A DNA stretch of 64,000 nt from Bradyrhizobium cenepequi (GCF_020329485.1 NZ_JAGKJI010000004.1:203217-267216); one strand, 5' to 3'; counted from the stretch's first letter, positions 1 through 9,791 are shown. Notes: a model not told the origin generated them from the sequence alone. Numbers and translations are program-made.

Positions 1-554
1 ACACATTTATGTGCGTACAGCCTATTCTAGAAGCTGCAACAATCCAGAATAACCCGCAATAAGATATGTTACTGACTTTAAAGTGCGGCGCAGGATTCGA
101 GCAGGCCTCTGGCGCGGAATGCCGACCTCTGGCGCAATCGCCTGCTACTCCTCTTGCGCAGGCTCGAGACCAGGCGCTCGCCGCCCCTGCTCGCGGGCGG
201 CCGTAACCGGCAGCGAATTACTTCAATATCCCTCAAGGCAAGACGTCGAAGCTCGATCTGAGCCCGCAAGGCTCGAATATCCCGCAGCGCAGCGGAAGGG
301 GCGATGAAGTGACTGACGATCTCATGAAGATGGCAGAGGGGGAGCTCAATACGGTCCATTTCTCAAACCCTTACAACACCAACTTAAACCACGTTTCCGC
401 ACAATTATTTATCTATTTAAACCCGCAGCGCGGCCGAAAATTCCAGCGTAGCTTGCCAATAAAAAACGATTTATCAAGCATTAAATAAATCATTGGATAT
501 AATATTTACGTCACATATAATGTCTTCCATTCACGTCAGCGCTCAGCACGTTTA
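1..554. other. Gene-poor AT-rich region upstream of the H-NS gene
   Basis: No convincing gene is seen here. One minus-strand frame from 359 to 78 is open (93 codons) with a GAGA stretch before its ATG, but I recognise no family and its composition is not clearly coding. The part from about 365 to 535 is strikingly AT-rich (runs such as TTTATCTATTTAAA and ATAATATTTACG) and probably holds the promoter of the H-NS family gene that follows. Confidence 0.4.
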
Positions 555-626
555 TTGACTGAGCAGAGAGTGTGTTTTTGTTCAGAGATTGCCCCCGCCC
601 GGGCTCAAATTGGTCGCGAGAGCACG

Positions 627-998
627 ATGCGAAAATTAGATTTTGAGGCTATGACCTTCGACGAGCTCTGGCTTCTCCACGAAGAGATTACGAAGATTTT
701 GTCGGAGAGAATCACAGCGGAGAAGCTCGAGCTGGAGAAACGCCTGGCTCAGCTCAATCCGCCCGAGCCGATTCAAGATGGCACAGGCTCCGAGCCTAGC
801 AGCGAACGGCCGCGTCGCAGATATCCAAGGGTGCCGCCAAAATACTGCAACCCAATGGAACCGACGGAAACGTGGTCCGGTCGCGGCAAGCAACCCCGAT
901 GGCTCGTCGCGGCGCTGCAGTCCGGCCGCAAGCTGGAGGAGTTCAGGATCGAGGACAGCGAGAAGACGACGGACGACAACAGCGCTCAGCACACCTGA
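627..998 (+). CDS. H-NS histone family nucleoid-associated protein
   Basis: Small DNA-binding protein of the H-NS/HvrA type, expected to bind AT-rich DNA in the minor groove and silence or shape foreign DNA. The start is set at the ATG of MRKLDFEAMTFDELW, which matches the family N-terminus; an upstream ATG at 555 would add 24 unlike residues. Residues 1-50 form the helical oligomerisation region (LHEEITKILSERI then a charged helix). The C-terminal part carries the family core PKYCNPMEPTETWSGRGKQP followed by WLVAAL. Length, 123 residues, fits the family. It stands alone, flanked by AT-rich intergenic DNA. I am confident of the family, not of the targets. Confidence 0.9.
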   Translation: MRKLDFEAMTFDELWLLHEEITKILSERITAEKLELEKRLAQLNPPEPIQDGTGSEPSSERPRRRYPRVPPKYCNPMEPTETWSGRGKQPRWLVAALQSGRKLEEFRIEDSEKTTDDNSAQHT

Positions 999-1019
999 GC
1001 GCGTCATTCGCCGAAATAC

Positions 1020-1262
1020 TTAGCTGTGCAACTGAACGGGACCGGTTTGCACGGCTCCGCGCGTGTACTCGAGGTGCCTGGCAAGACTGGTGCGAATGCC
1101 TGAAATCTCGCCCAGAAGGACGTCGCAGAGTTGAATTCGGGAGGCAATGACAGTTGGGTTGGCCCCCTCACCGTTCAAAAGGTGAAGCTGAATTTGCGCC
1201 TGCTTGATCGCGTTAAGGGAATCCCAAAGGACGCAATCACCCGACTGATAAATGTTCCTCAT
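1020..1262 (-). CDS. Small hypothetical protein, 80 residues
   Basis: The frame is open much further upstream, but the ATG at 1262 is preceded by a good ribosome binding site (CGGGAG, seven bases before the start), so I chose it. The product begins MRNIYQSGDCVLWDSLNAIKQ and looks like a soluble helical protein: a predicted helix around LNAIKQAQIQLHLL and another around DVLLGEISGIRTSLARHLEY. There is no signal peptide or membrane segment. It is convergent with the H-NS family gene, whose stop lies 22 bases away. I recognise no family. Confidence 0.5.
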   Translation of the reverse strand: MRNIYQSGDCVLWDSLNAIKQAQIQLHLLNGEGANPTVIASRIQLCDVLLGEISGIRTSLARHLEYTRGAVQTGPVQLHS

Positions 1263-1574
1263 TATTGACTCCCGATTATCCAAATAAATGACCAGTGGCA
1301 GGCAATAACTACTTTCGTTAGTCGGCAACGAAGGACAACGGTTCATCCATCCCGCGACAATTTTACGCGCAAGTATTTGTCGCATCCTTTCCGTTCCGAA
1401 GATCGGACAAGCGGGCAAAGCGAACCTCGCTCGCCTCCGTCCAGGCAAGGATAGCTTAAATCGACCTAGAATGCGACGCAACCGAGATCAGCTGAGATGT
1501 GCAATTTCCGATCCTTTCTTAAGCTAGATTAGACCTTCCCGCATATGCGAGTGAATTTCGGCCCAATGATTTTC

Positions 1575-1805
1575 CTCGCACTACGTGTTTTCATCGACGG
1601 CGCGCGATTTGACCGTATATGCGCCGCCGGCAAGCGGCGTCCACGTGTAGGTCCAGTCTTGATATCCGCTCGCGTGTGCCAGGTCGCTCCGCCATCCGTC
1701 GACACTTCGACGACCGCAACCAATCCGCCTCCTGCATCAATCGCGGTCCTGCTTACTGCGCAGCGCAGGATGTAGCGAGAATTCAGGTGCTCAGAGGTAC
1801 CGCTG
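1575..1805 (-). pseudogene. Degraded Ig-like domain related to the giant gene downstream
   Basis: On the minus strand one frame reads VSRTAIDAGGGLVAVVEVST followed by DGGATW; this lines up with the segment of the giant protein around its residues 785-810 (ISGTAADFGGGVIAGVEVST then DGGATW). A second frame then reads QDWTYTWTPLAGGAYTVKSR and AVDENT, matching ETWTYTWSPQVAGTYTIKSR and AVDDSI in the giant protein. Upstream, a third frame with stops matches the PTSTINALASF part. So the homology is real but split over three frames with stop codons. It is a dead fragment of a gene encoding a related surface protein, pointing opposite to the intact gene. Confidence 0.75.
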
Positions 1806-1879
1806 AGGGCAAAGAAGCAGGTCGTGCGCTCTCTTTTGAGATTCCGGAATCCCTTCGGGTTCTGGCCGCACCTGATTTA

Positions 1880-1995
1880 ATTGACAAAAATAAAACTGAA
1901 TATTAGACACGAAATTAAATATTTAATGTTCTGCACCGACACCCAAGATAGTGGCGGCGGGACCAGCATGAAGCATCAACGGGGCCGCAGTTCAT
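1880..1995. promoter_or_regulatory. AT-rich leader with perfect 14-bp palindrome upstream of the GTPase gene
   Basis: The stretch from about 1875 to 1930 is far more AT-rich than the flanking genes and contains the perfect palindrome ATTAAATATTTAAT at 1914-1927. It lies 84 bases before the start of the COG0523 GTPase gene. It may hold the promoter and a regulator site. It does not resemble the Zur boxes I know, so I do not assign a regulator. Confidence 0.35.
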
Positions 1996-2010
1996 CGGCT
2001 AGAAAAGCTT

Positions 2011-3261
2011 ATGAAAGAGAGTGCGAGCGAGGCCAGTCGGCTGCCAGTCACCGTCCTCAGTGGATTTCTCGGTGCGGGGAAGACGGCACTGCTTAACCAC
2101 GTGCTGAGGAATCGCGAGGGCCTACGCGTTGCGGTCATCGTTAATGACATGAGTCAGCTGAACATAGATGCGAGTCTGGTCAGCAACGGTGGCGCTAACC
2201 TGTCACATACGACCGAGACACTGGTCGAGCTCAGCAATGGTTGCATATGCTGCACGTTGCGTGACGACCTCCTGCTGGAGGTCAGGCGATTGGCTAAAGA
2301 ACGGCGCTTTGATTACCTTCTCATCGAAGGAACAGGGATTTCCGAACCTCTTCCCATTGCGGCCACTTTCTCCTTTCGGGACGAAGCTGGTGCATCTCTT
2401 TCCGATCTTGCGAGACTCGACACAATGGTTACCGTTGTGGACGCCTTGAGCCTGCTCGCCAACTACAGCAGTCGCGATCTGCTGCGCGACCACGGCGAGT
2501 TACGCGATACGTACGACCAGCGGACGCTCGTCGATCTTTTGGTTGAGCAGATCGAATTTGCCGATGTCGTGGTGATCAACAAGGTATCAGAAGCGACAGA
2601 GGCGACGCGCGCGGAAATTCGCAAGGTTGTTGCCGCGCTCAATCCCCAGGCGCGCCAAGTCGAGACCGACTTCGGCGAAGTTCCCCTCAAGGCGATTCTC
2701 AACACAGGTCTTTTCAATGAAGCAAAGGCAGCGACACATCCGCTCTGGCATAAGGAGTTATACAGCCCCGATTCCCATGTGCCAGAGACCGAGGAGTACG
2801 GCATATTCAGTTTCGTTTACCGGGAAAGACGTCCCTTCGATCCCGTCAGACTCTTGTCTTTTCTCAATAAGCCATGGCCGGGTGTGATTCGCGCCAAGGG
2901 ACATTTCTGGCTTGCCACCCGTCCGGACTGGGTGGGTCTCCTCTCCGTTGCTGGAATGCAACGTCGGTGCGAGCCCATGGGCTATTGGTGGGCGACAGTC
3001 CCAAAGCCGAGGTGGCCAAGCCATCCTCAGTTTCGAGAACATCTCAACAGTCGATGGGACGGTATTTGGGGCGACCGTCGCCAGGAACTCGTGTTCATCG
3101 GTTCAGACATGGACGAAGTGTACATCCGGGCCTCGCTGGACGGCTGCCTTACCCAATCGGAGTATGGGTTCGATCCGCAGAGCTGGCGCAATCTCAGCGA
3201 CCCGTTTCCACCTTGGCATTATCCTGATCACACGAACGATACCGGCGCGCTCCTTCGCTAG
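2011..3261 (+). CDS. COG0523 (CobW/ZigA-type) metallochaperone GTPase
   Basis: G3E-family P-loop GTPase of 416 residues, of the group that supplies Zn(II) or another metal to client enzymes, often under metal limitation. Seen in the sequence: Walker A GFLGAGKT near residue 18; the metal-binding GCICC motif near residue 77, diagnostic of COG0523; Walker B-like LLIEGTG near residue 101; NKVS for guanine recognition; and the C-terminal CobW_C region with the [13 protein letters not shown] motif. The Trp-rich C-terminus ([19 protein letters not shown]) resembles the ZigA/YciC subgroup. It stands alone between AT-rich regions. No strong ribosome binding site is seen before the ATG. Family is sure; the metal is inferred. 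Confidence 0.9.
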   Translation: MKESASEASRLPVTVLSGFLGAGKTALLNHVLRNREGLRVAVIVNDMSQLNIDASLVSNGGANLSHTTETLVELSNGCICCTLRDDLLLEVRRLAKERRFDYLLIEGTGISEPLPIAATFSFRDEAGASLSDLARLDTMVTVVDALSLLANYSSRDLLRDHGELRDTYDQRTLVDLLVEQIEFADVVVINKVSEATEATRAEIRKVVAALNPQARQVETDFGEVPLKAILNTGLFNEAKAATHPLWHKELYSPDSHVPETEEYGIFSFVYRERRPFDPVRLLSFLNKPWPGVIRAKGHFWLATRPDWVGLLSVAGMQRRCEPMGYWWATVPKPRWPSHPQFREHLNSRWDGIWGDRRQELVFIGSDMDEVYIRASLDGCLTQSEYGFDPQSWRNLSDPFPPWHYPDHTNDTGALLR

Positions 3262-3727
3262 AGCTCGACGCCTGCCGGCGCGCGAGGCGCCGGGCAACAG
3301 AAGCTCCACCGGATTCAACCCATGGCTATCCACCGTTTAGTTTGATGCAAGAGCGGACTTCGGGCCGCTCACCAAAACTTGTGCTCGACATGGAGACAAA
3401 ATTAATATTAAAATATTTAATCTGAATTAATATCGCGGTTTAATTCGATGCAATTAAACGTTTGTCCAGCGATGCCGTGGTCGTAGCAACCATCATGAAT
3501 AACAGTGCAGGCGCAGCCAGACGGCAAATCGAACCGTGTGGCTTGTCGAACCAGCACGCGTCCTGGTTCAGGTTCACGGCCCCCGGCAGCACGACTGTGC
3601 AGCGATCCACGGTCGGCATGTCCGCAAAGTTTGAAGCCGTCGCTTCGGCATCCACTCTGTCGTCAACGCCGCAGATCTCAGAATCTGTATCTGTCATGCG
3701 TATTCCCCTCATTCTCGCGAGGACATC
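3262..3727. other. Intergenic region with AT-rich patch and a possible surface-protein remnant
   Basis: There is no intact gene. From about 3395 to 3465 the DNA is very AT-rich (many TTAAT words, including AAAATATTTAAT). From about 3535 to 3670 on the plus strand one frame reads CGLSNQHASWFRFTAPGSTT and then STVGMSAKFEAV, reminiscent of the WFRFTAP...STVGS.FDT core of PPC-like beta-sandwich domains in secreted proteins. It has no start or partner domain, so it would be a relic. The final bases carry the GCGAGGA ribosome binding site of the giant gene. Confidence 0.35.
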
Positions 3728-6700
3728 ATGAGGTCCCTATACGAAGATTCTGGTTTGGGCCGTATTGCTCTCGGATTGGAGACTTGGCGACGCACTCTCC
3801 TGCGAGGAAAAGTCCGGCCGTCCGATTCAGACGCTGAGAACGGGTTGCTATCGCCGTTCGACGCACGGAATTTGTTGGAAAGTCCGGGCCTGAGTGCCTC
3901 ACGTGCCGCGGCGTTGGTATCCACTGAAACCCGGGACGCCGGACTTGCTGGGTTGACAGCAGAAGTCCGAACGCCTGCCTCTGCAGCAGCCGAACCAGCG
4001 ACGTCAAATCCCGTCGTCATCCTTGGTCAGGTCCCCTCGGCGGCCTTGACCCCGGACATCATTGGATCTTCCACACCTCCAGCAGTCGCGCAGATTTGTG
4101 GTTGCGGCTACTTCATTGCTCCAACACGATTGCTCGATCAGAGAGCAGCCAATGGGGCGCCGGTGCAATTGAGCGGCCAGTTGCACGATAGCCGAGTGTC
4201 CGGGGCGACAGATCTCGTGTTGGCCGGCCAAGCCGGGGGCATGGGAGCCTCCATCAGTGTCGACATGTCATTGCAGAACGTTGCGCCGCTTACAGGTTGG
4301 CTGCCAGGCGGAGGGTCGATTACAGGTTCGAACGTGCTGCCGGGCGGCGCAGAGACGGGTACGGGGACGTCGAATGGCATAATCGGAACGCTGTCCGGCT
4401 CGGTGACCACCGCGCAAACCTCCTCTCCCGCGCGGCAGGTCGCCACAACGGCATCGCCAAATCTTCTCGCGGCCGCCGCGACATCTACAAACCCGATTGT
4501 TCTTGAGAATCAGAAGCAGGGAACCCCACAAAGCGTTTGGGATATCGACGGCGCTGGCAGTTCGAATATCGAAGGTTTTGCTACTGACATCAGCGTCAAC
4601 ATCGGCAACAGAGTTGACTTCAAGATCAATACGGATTCATCGGACTACCGGATCGAGATCTATCGCCTCGGTTACTATGGCGGCATGGGTGCTCGACTTG
4701 TCACCACTATTCAGCACACGGGCGTGCAAAACCAGCCTGCGCCGCTGCGCGACGCGGCCACCGGCTTGGTCGATGCCGGCAACTGGTCCGTTTCCGCATC
4801 CTGGAACGTTCCGGGGGACGCGGTGTCCGGTGTCTATATCGCAAAGCTTGTGCGGGAGGATGGAACTTTCGGCGAGAATCATATCCCGTTCATCGTGAGA
4901 GACGACAGCAGCACGAGTGATGTGGTCTTTCAGACCTCTGACACAACGTGGCAAGCGTATAACGGGTGGGGCGGCGCAAACTTCTATGGCGGCAACGGTC
5001 CTGCCACAGGTCAAGGTGCGGGACGCGCCTACGCGGTAAGCTACAATCGGCCTATTGCCACCCGCGGCGGCATCGGAACCGCTTCTGGTCCGCAGGACTA
5101 TTTGTTCGGCGCCGAATACGCGGCGATCTATTGGCTGGAGCAGAACGGTTATGACGTCTCCTACATGGCGGGCGTCGATACAGACCGTTACGGCAGTCTG
5201 CTTCTCAACCACAAGCTCTACCTCGACGCCGGGCACGATGAGTATTGGTCAGGGCAGCAACGCGCCAATGTCGAGGCAGCCCGGGACGCCGGCGTGAATC
5301 TGGCGTTCTGGAGCGGCAACGAGATGTATTGGCGCACGCGCTGGGGCAACAGCATAAGCAGCGACGCCACGGCCTACCGCACGTTGATCTCCTATAAAGA
5401 AACCTGGGCAAATTCGTCGATCGATCCGAGCGACCAGTGGACCGGAACGTTTCGTGATCCGCGCTTCAGCCCACCGGCGACCGGCGGAGGGATTCCGGAA
5501 AATGCCTTGATCGGACAGATGTTCCAGGTCGATGATGTCGGCGTCACCCAAGCCGACGCCCTGCAGGCCATCACAATTCCCTACGACGACGCCAACCTGC
5601 GCTTCTGGCGCAACACCAGCGTTGCCAATCTTCAGCCGGCGCAGACCGCGACGCTGACGAAGAATTATCTCGGCTATGAGTGGGACGAAGCGCCCGACAA
5701 CGGATTCGATCCCGCCGGCCTGGTTCGGCTCTCCTCGACAACGCTCCCGGTCAATACTTATCTGCTTGATTACGGCAACACAGTCGGAAGTGGCATCTCA
5801 ACACATAATCTGACTCTCTATCGCGCAGCGAGCGGCGCATTGGTCTTCGGCGCCGGAACGGTCTACTGGCCGTGGGGCCTGAGCGACAATCACGACCTGC
5901 AACCAACTCCCAGCGACCCACGCGTGCAACAGGCGATGATCAACCTGTTGGCCGATATGGGCATTCAGCCAGGAACGCTCCAGTCGGGGATGGTCGCAGC
6001 AACCGCCTCAACGGACACTACCCGTCCAACCTCCACGATCAACGCACTGGCAAGTTTCAGTGCACAAAGTGTGGTCACGATTTCCGGCACCGCAGCGGAT
6101 TTTGGTGGCGGCGTGATCGCCGGTGTCGAGGTGTCAACGGACGGCGGAGCGACTTGGTTTAATGCAACCGGTGATGAGACGTGGACCTATACCTGGTCGC
6201 CGCAGGTTGCCGGGACCTACACCATCAAGTCTCGCGCGGTGGATGACAGCATCAATCTGGAAATGCCTTCGGCAGGTCGCACGGTGACTGTCACCGCGCC
6301 GTCTTACCTCACGCTATTCCCGGGCTCGGCAAGCGCCGATATCGTCAACACCACGGATGCAAGCGCTGTCGAGCTGGGTGTGAGGTTTCAAACGTCGATA
6401 TCCGGCACGGTAAGCGGGATCCGCTTCTACAAGAGCAGCCAGGATACGGGTACCCATACCGGCTCACTTTGGTCGAGCACCGGAACCTTGCTCGCAACCG
6501 CAACGTTCACAAACGAAACCGCAACCGGCTGGCAGAGCGTGACATTCTCTAACCCAGTCTCGCTGACGCCGGGCGCCACTTATGTCGCCTCCTATCACAC
6601 GAACGTCGGTCATTACTCCGTCAGCTCTGACTACTTCACGAGCGATGTGACGAGCGGTCCCCTGACCGCTTCCGCTAATGGCAATGGCGTCTACACCTAC

Positions 6701-9700
6701 AGCAGTAACCGCGCGTTCCCGACAAACACGTTTTCGGGGGAGAATTACTGGGTTGACGTCATGTTCAATCCATCCACCGTCAATGGAGCGCCGGTGGCCG
6801 CCAATGACGTCGGGCCGACCGCGACACGCGATTTGGCCATCACGATCGCAGCGTCGACCCTGACCGGGAACGACAGTGATCCCGATGGGGATGCAATTAG
6901 CGTCACCGCGGTGAGCGGAGCGACGAACGGCACCGTCGTCCTTAATACCCAGCCCAATCCACAAAACAACACCATCACGTTTACGCCCAATGCCGGCTAC
7001 ACCGGTCCGGCGAGCTTCACCTACACGATCTCCGATGGCCGCGGCGGTACGGCGTCGGCCACGGTCAGCTTCACCGTGGCACCGCCGGGAACCGCTCCCG
7101 TCAGCCTGTTCAGCGGGTCTGATATACCGGCGCAGACCAACCTGAATGACGGATCCCAGCTCGAAGTCGGGATGAAGTTCACATCCTCGGTCGCCGGCCA
7201 GATCACGGCTCTCAAATTCTATCGCAGCCCCGGCGACACCGGTGTCAACACACTCGATCTCTGGACGGCGACAGGCACTCGCCTTGCCACGGTCACCTTC
7301 TCCAATACGTCGGCCAGCGGTTGGCAGACCGTCACGCTGCCATCCGGGGTTTCGATTGCCGCCAACACCACCTACATCGCGTCCTATCACACCACCGGCG
7401 CCTATGTGGCGACCAACAACTACTTCACCACGGCCGTGACAAACGGGCCGTTAACCGCGCCTTCCAGCACTGCCTCTGGCGGCAATGGCGTGTATTCCTA
7501 CGGTGGAACCAGCACCTCCGGAATCTTCCCGACCAGTTCCTATAACGCTGCCAACTATTGGGTTGATGTCGTGTTTGCGCCGTCCGGCGGCGGCAGCAAT
7601 CAGCCGCCGGTTGCCAACAACGACAGCGGCTACACCACCACGCAGAACACCGCGGTGACCATTGCCGCATCGGCTCTGCTTGCCAACGACACCGATCCGA
7701 ATGGCGACCCGCTGACAATCACGGGGGTGAGCGGCGCCGTCAACGGCACCGTCAGCTTCAACGCCCAGACCAACGTCGTCACCTTCACGCCGACCGCCGG
7801 GTATACCGGCGCCGCGTCGTTCAACTATGCCATCTCTGATGGTCGCGGCGGCACCGCGAGTGCAACGGCGACTCTGACGGTGAACGCGGCAGCCAACCAG
7901 CCGCCGGTTGCCAACAACGACGGCGGCTACACCACCACGCAGAACACCGCGGTGACCATTGCCGCATCGGCCCTGCTTGCCAACGACACCGATCCGAATG
8001 GCGACCCGCTGACAATCACGGGGGTGAGCGGCGCCGTCAACGGCGCCGTCAGCTTCAACGCCCAGACCAACGTCGTCACCTTCACGCCGACCGCCGGGTA
8101 TACCGGCGCCGCGTCGTTCAACTATGCCATCTCTGATGGGCGCGGCGGCACCGCGAGTGCAACGGCGACTTTGACGGTGAACGCGGCAGCCAACCAGCCG
8201 CCGGTTGCCAACAACGATAGCGGCTACAGCACCACGCAGAACACCGCTGTGACCATCGCTGCATCGGCCCTGCTTGCCAACGACACCGATCCGAACGGCG
8301 ACCCGCTGGCAATCACGGGCGTGAGCGGCGCCGTCAACGGCACCGTCAGCTTCAACGCCCAGACCAATGTCATCACCTTCACGCCAACTACCGGCTACAT
8401 CGGCCCTGCGTCGTTCAGCTACGCCATCTCCGACGGGCGCGGTGGCACCGCGACGGCAACCGCGAACTTGTCAGTGACCACAACGACGCTCAGCTTGTTC
8501 TCAAGTTCAAACACGCCTGCGCTTCTCTCGGATCCCGACACAGTCCCGATCAATCTCGGGGTACGGTTCACGTCTTCTGCGGCCGGCACCATCAACGGCA
8601 TCAAATACTACAAGGGCGCGGGCGACACCGGTACTCATACCGGCTCGTTGTGGAGCAGCACGGGCACGCTGCTGGCGACCGCTACGTTCACGAATGAAAC
8701 CAGCAGCGGCTGGCAAACCGTCATCTTCAGCAATCCAGTTTCGATCACCGCCGGCACGACCTACGTGGCGAGCTTCCAGAGCAACGGCCACTACACGTCC
8801 ACCGCAAACTACTTCACCACTGCGCGCGTCAATGGCCCGCTCACAGCATCTGCCGGGAACAACGGCGTTTACACCTACGGCACCGGCAATCTGTTCCCGA
8901 CCAGCACCTACAATGCCACGAACTACTGGGTGGACGTGCTCTTCAGCCCTGCGGCCGGCGGCGCCAACCAAGCACCGGTCGCAGCGAACGACTCCGGCTT
9001 CAGCGTCACTCAAAACTCCTCGCTCACGATCTCAGCGTCCGCGCTGCTCGCCAACGACACCGATCCAGACGGCGATAACCTGACGATCACGGGCGCAAGC
9101 AACGGCGTCAACGGTGCCGCAAGCTTCAACGCTCAGACCAATACCGTCACTTTCACACCCAACTCGGGCTATGCGGGACCGGCGTCGTTCACTTATGCCG
9201 TCTCCGACGGCCGGGGTGGAACGGCGAGCGCATCGGCCTCGCTGACCGTCAACGCCGCATCTGCCACTATCGTAAGCCTGTTCAGCTCTAATCCCACGCC
9301 GAGCATGGTATCGGTCAACGATCCGAACTCGGTAGAGCTTGGGCTCAAATTCCAAGCGTCCACCACCGGCGACATCACCGGGCTGCGCTTCTACAAGGGC
9401 CCATCGAACACCGGCACCCATACCGCGAATCTCTGGAGCAGCACCGGCACCCTGCTTGCCACCGCCACCTTCACCAACGAGACGGCCAGCGGCTGGCAGC
9501 AAGTCAACTTCGCCACGCCGGTCACGATCACTCCAGGTACGACGTATATCGCGTCTTATCACACCTCAGGAAACTACTCTGCCGATCCCAACCTGTTCAG
9601 CTCGGCGGTTAGCAACGGGCCGCTGACGGCTCCATCGTCAGCCTCGAGCGGAGGTAATGGCATGTATGCGTATGGATCAGGCAGCCTTTTCCCGACTAAC

Positions 9701-9760
9701 ACCTACAACTCGACAAGTTACGGCGTCGACGTGCTGTTCCGTCCGCAACTCGCGGCGTAA
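3728..9760 (+). CDS. Giant mosaic protein: DMF-amidase-like domain, four DUF4082 and five cadherin-like repeats
   Basis: A 2010-residue protein, probably exported or surface-bound. Order of parts: low-complexity Ala/Ser/Gly-rich N-terminus (1-250) without an obvious signal peptide; N,N-dimethylformamidase beta-subunit-like domain (about 254-750, with YRLGYYGGMGARL, DAGHDEYWS and SGNEMYWRTRW); an Ig-like domain (765-855, VEVSTDGGATW); then DUF4082 domains at about 859-1016, 1121-1288, 1587-1741 and 1846-2009 (each with LWSSTGTLLATATF-like cores), alternating with cadherin-like VCBS/tandem-95 repeats at 1019-1119, 1292-1390, 1391-1489, 1490-1585 and 1748-1845 (DTDPNGD, SDGRGGTA). The start has a GAGGA ribosome binding site. 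No RTX repeats or sorting motif are seen, so the export route is unknown. The domain calls are firm; catalytic activity is not shown. Confidence 0.85.
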   Translation: MRSLYEDSGLGRIALGLETWRRTLLRGKVRPSDSDAENGLLSPFDARNLLESPGLSASRAAALVSTETRDAGLAGLTAEVRTPASAAAEPATSNPVVILGQVPSAALTPDIIGSSTPPAVAQICGCGYFIAPTRLLDQRAANGAPVQLSGQLHDSRVSGATDLVLAGQAGGMGASISVDMSLQNVAPLTGWLPGGGSITGSNVLPGGAETGTGTSNGIIGTLSGSVTTAQTSSPARQVATTASPNLLAAAATSTNPIVLENQKQGTPQSVWDIDGAGSSNIEGFATDISVNIGNRVDFKINTDSSDYRIEIYRLGYYGGMGARLVTTIQHTGVQNQPAPLRDAATGLVDAGNWSVSASWNVPGDAVSGVYIAKLVREDGTFGENHIPFIVRDDSSTSDVVFQTSDTTWQAYNGWGGANFYGGNGPATGQGAGRAYAVSYNRPIATRGGIGTASGPQDYLFGAEYAAIYWLEQNGYDVSYMAGVDTDRYGSLLLNHKLYLDAGHDEYWSGQQRANVEAARDAGVNLAFWSGNEMYWRTRWGNSISSDATAYRTLISYKETWANSSIDPSDQWTGTFRDPRFSPPATGGGIPENALIGQMFQVDDVGVTQADALQAITIPYDDANLRFWRNTSVANLQPAQTATLTKNYLGYEWDEAPDNGFDPAGLVRLSSTTLPVNTYLLDYGNTVGSGISTHNLTLYRAASGALVFGAGTVYWPWGLSDNHDLQPTPSDPRVQQAMINLLADMGIQPGTLQSGMVAATASTDTTRPTSTINALASFSAQSVVTISGTAADFGGGVIAGVEVSTDGGATWFNATGDETWTYTWSPQVAGTYTIKSRAVDDSINLEMPSAGRTVTVTAPSYLTLFPGSASADIVNTTDASAVELGVRFQTSISGTVSGIRFYKSSQDTGTHTGSLWSSTGTLLATATFTNETATGWQSVTFSNPVSLTPGATYVASYHTNVGHYSVSSDYFTSDVTSGPLTASANGNGVYTYSSNRAFPTNTFSGENYWVDVMFNPSTVNGAPVAANDVGPTATRDLAITIAASTLTGNDSDPDGDAISVTAVSGATNGTVVLNTQPNPQNNTITFTPNAGYTGPASFTYTISDGRGGTASATVSFTVAPPGTAPVSLFSGSDIPAQTNLNDGSQLEVGMKFTSSVAGQITALKFYRSPGDTGVNTLDLWTATGTRLATVTFSNTSASGWQTVTLPSGVSIAANTTYIASYHTTGAYVATNNYFTTAVTNGPLTAPSSTASGGNGVYSYGGTSTSGIFPTSSYNAANYWVDVVFAPSGGGSNQPPVANNDSGYTTTQNTAVTIAASALLANDTDPNGDPLTITGVSGAVNGTVSFNAQTNVVTFTPTAGYTGAASFNYAISDGRGGTASATATLTVNAAANQPPVANNDGGYTTTQNTAVTIAASALLANDTDPNGDPLTITGVSGAVNGAVSFNAQTNVVTFTPTAGYTGAASFNYAISDGRGGTASATATLTVNAAANQPPVANNDSGYSTTQNTAVTIAASALLANDTDPNGDPLAITGVSGAVNGTVSFNAQTNVITFTPTTGYIGPASFSYAISDGRGGTATATANLSVTTTTLSLFSSSNTPALLSDPDTVPINLGVRFTSSAAGTINGIKYYKGAGDTGTHTGSLWSSTGTLLATATFTNETSSGWQTVIFSNPVSITAGTTYVASFQSNGHYTSTANYFTTARVNGPLTASAGNNGVYTYGTGNLFPTSTYNATNYWVDVLFSPAAGGANQAPVAANDSGFSVTQNSSLTISASALLANDTDPDGDNLTITGASNGVNGAASFNAQTNTVTFTPNSGYAGPASFTYAVSDGRGGTASASASLTVNAASATIVSLFSSNPTPSMVSVNDPNSVELGLKFQASTTGDITGLRFYKGPSNTGTHTANLWSSTGTLLATATFTNETASGWQQVNFATPVTITPGTTYIASYHTSGNYSADPNLFSSAVSNGPLTAPSSASSGGNGMYAYGSGSLFPTNTYNSTSYGVDVLFRPQLAA
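7601..8480 (+). repeat. Three tandem 297-bp coding repeats inside the giant gene
   Basis: Units start at 7601, 7898 and 8195, each beginning with CAGCCGCCGGTTGCCAACAA and encoding one 99-residue cadherin-like repeat. The first two differ by only a few bases (NNDSG/NNDGG, GTVS/GAVS); the third has diverged more towards its 3' end. This points to recent unequal duplication and makes the copy number likely to vary between strains and to collapse in short-read assemblies. Confidence 0.9.
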
Positions 9761-9791
9761 CGGCTGATTTGCCGGCTTCGGGGCTGGCTCC

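Noticed and set aside
78..359. Minus-strand 93-codon frame as a real gene
   Set aside because: No recognisable family, Arg-rich, and in a region without other coding signs; kept only as a note in the first region.
1914..1927. Palindrome before the COG0523 gene as a Zur box
   Set aside because: ATTAAATATTTAAT does not match the ATGTTATAACAT-type Zur sites known to me.
7601..8480. Tandem repeats considered as a CRISPR array
   Set aside because: Units are 297 bp, contiguous, in frame, and encode known cadherin-like domains; there are no spacers.
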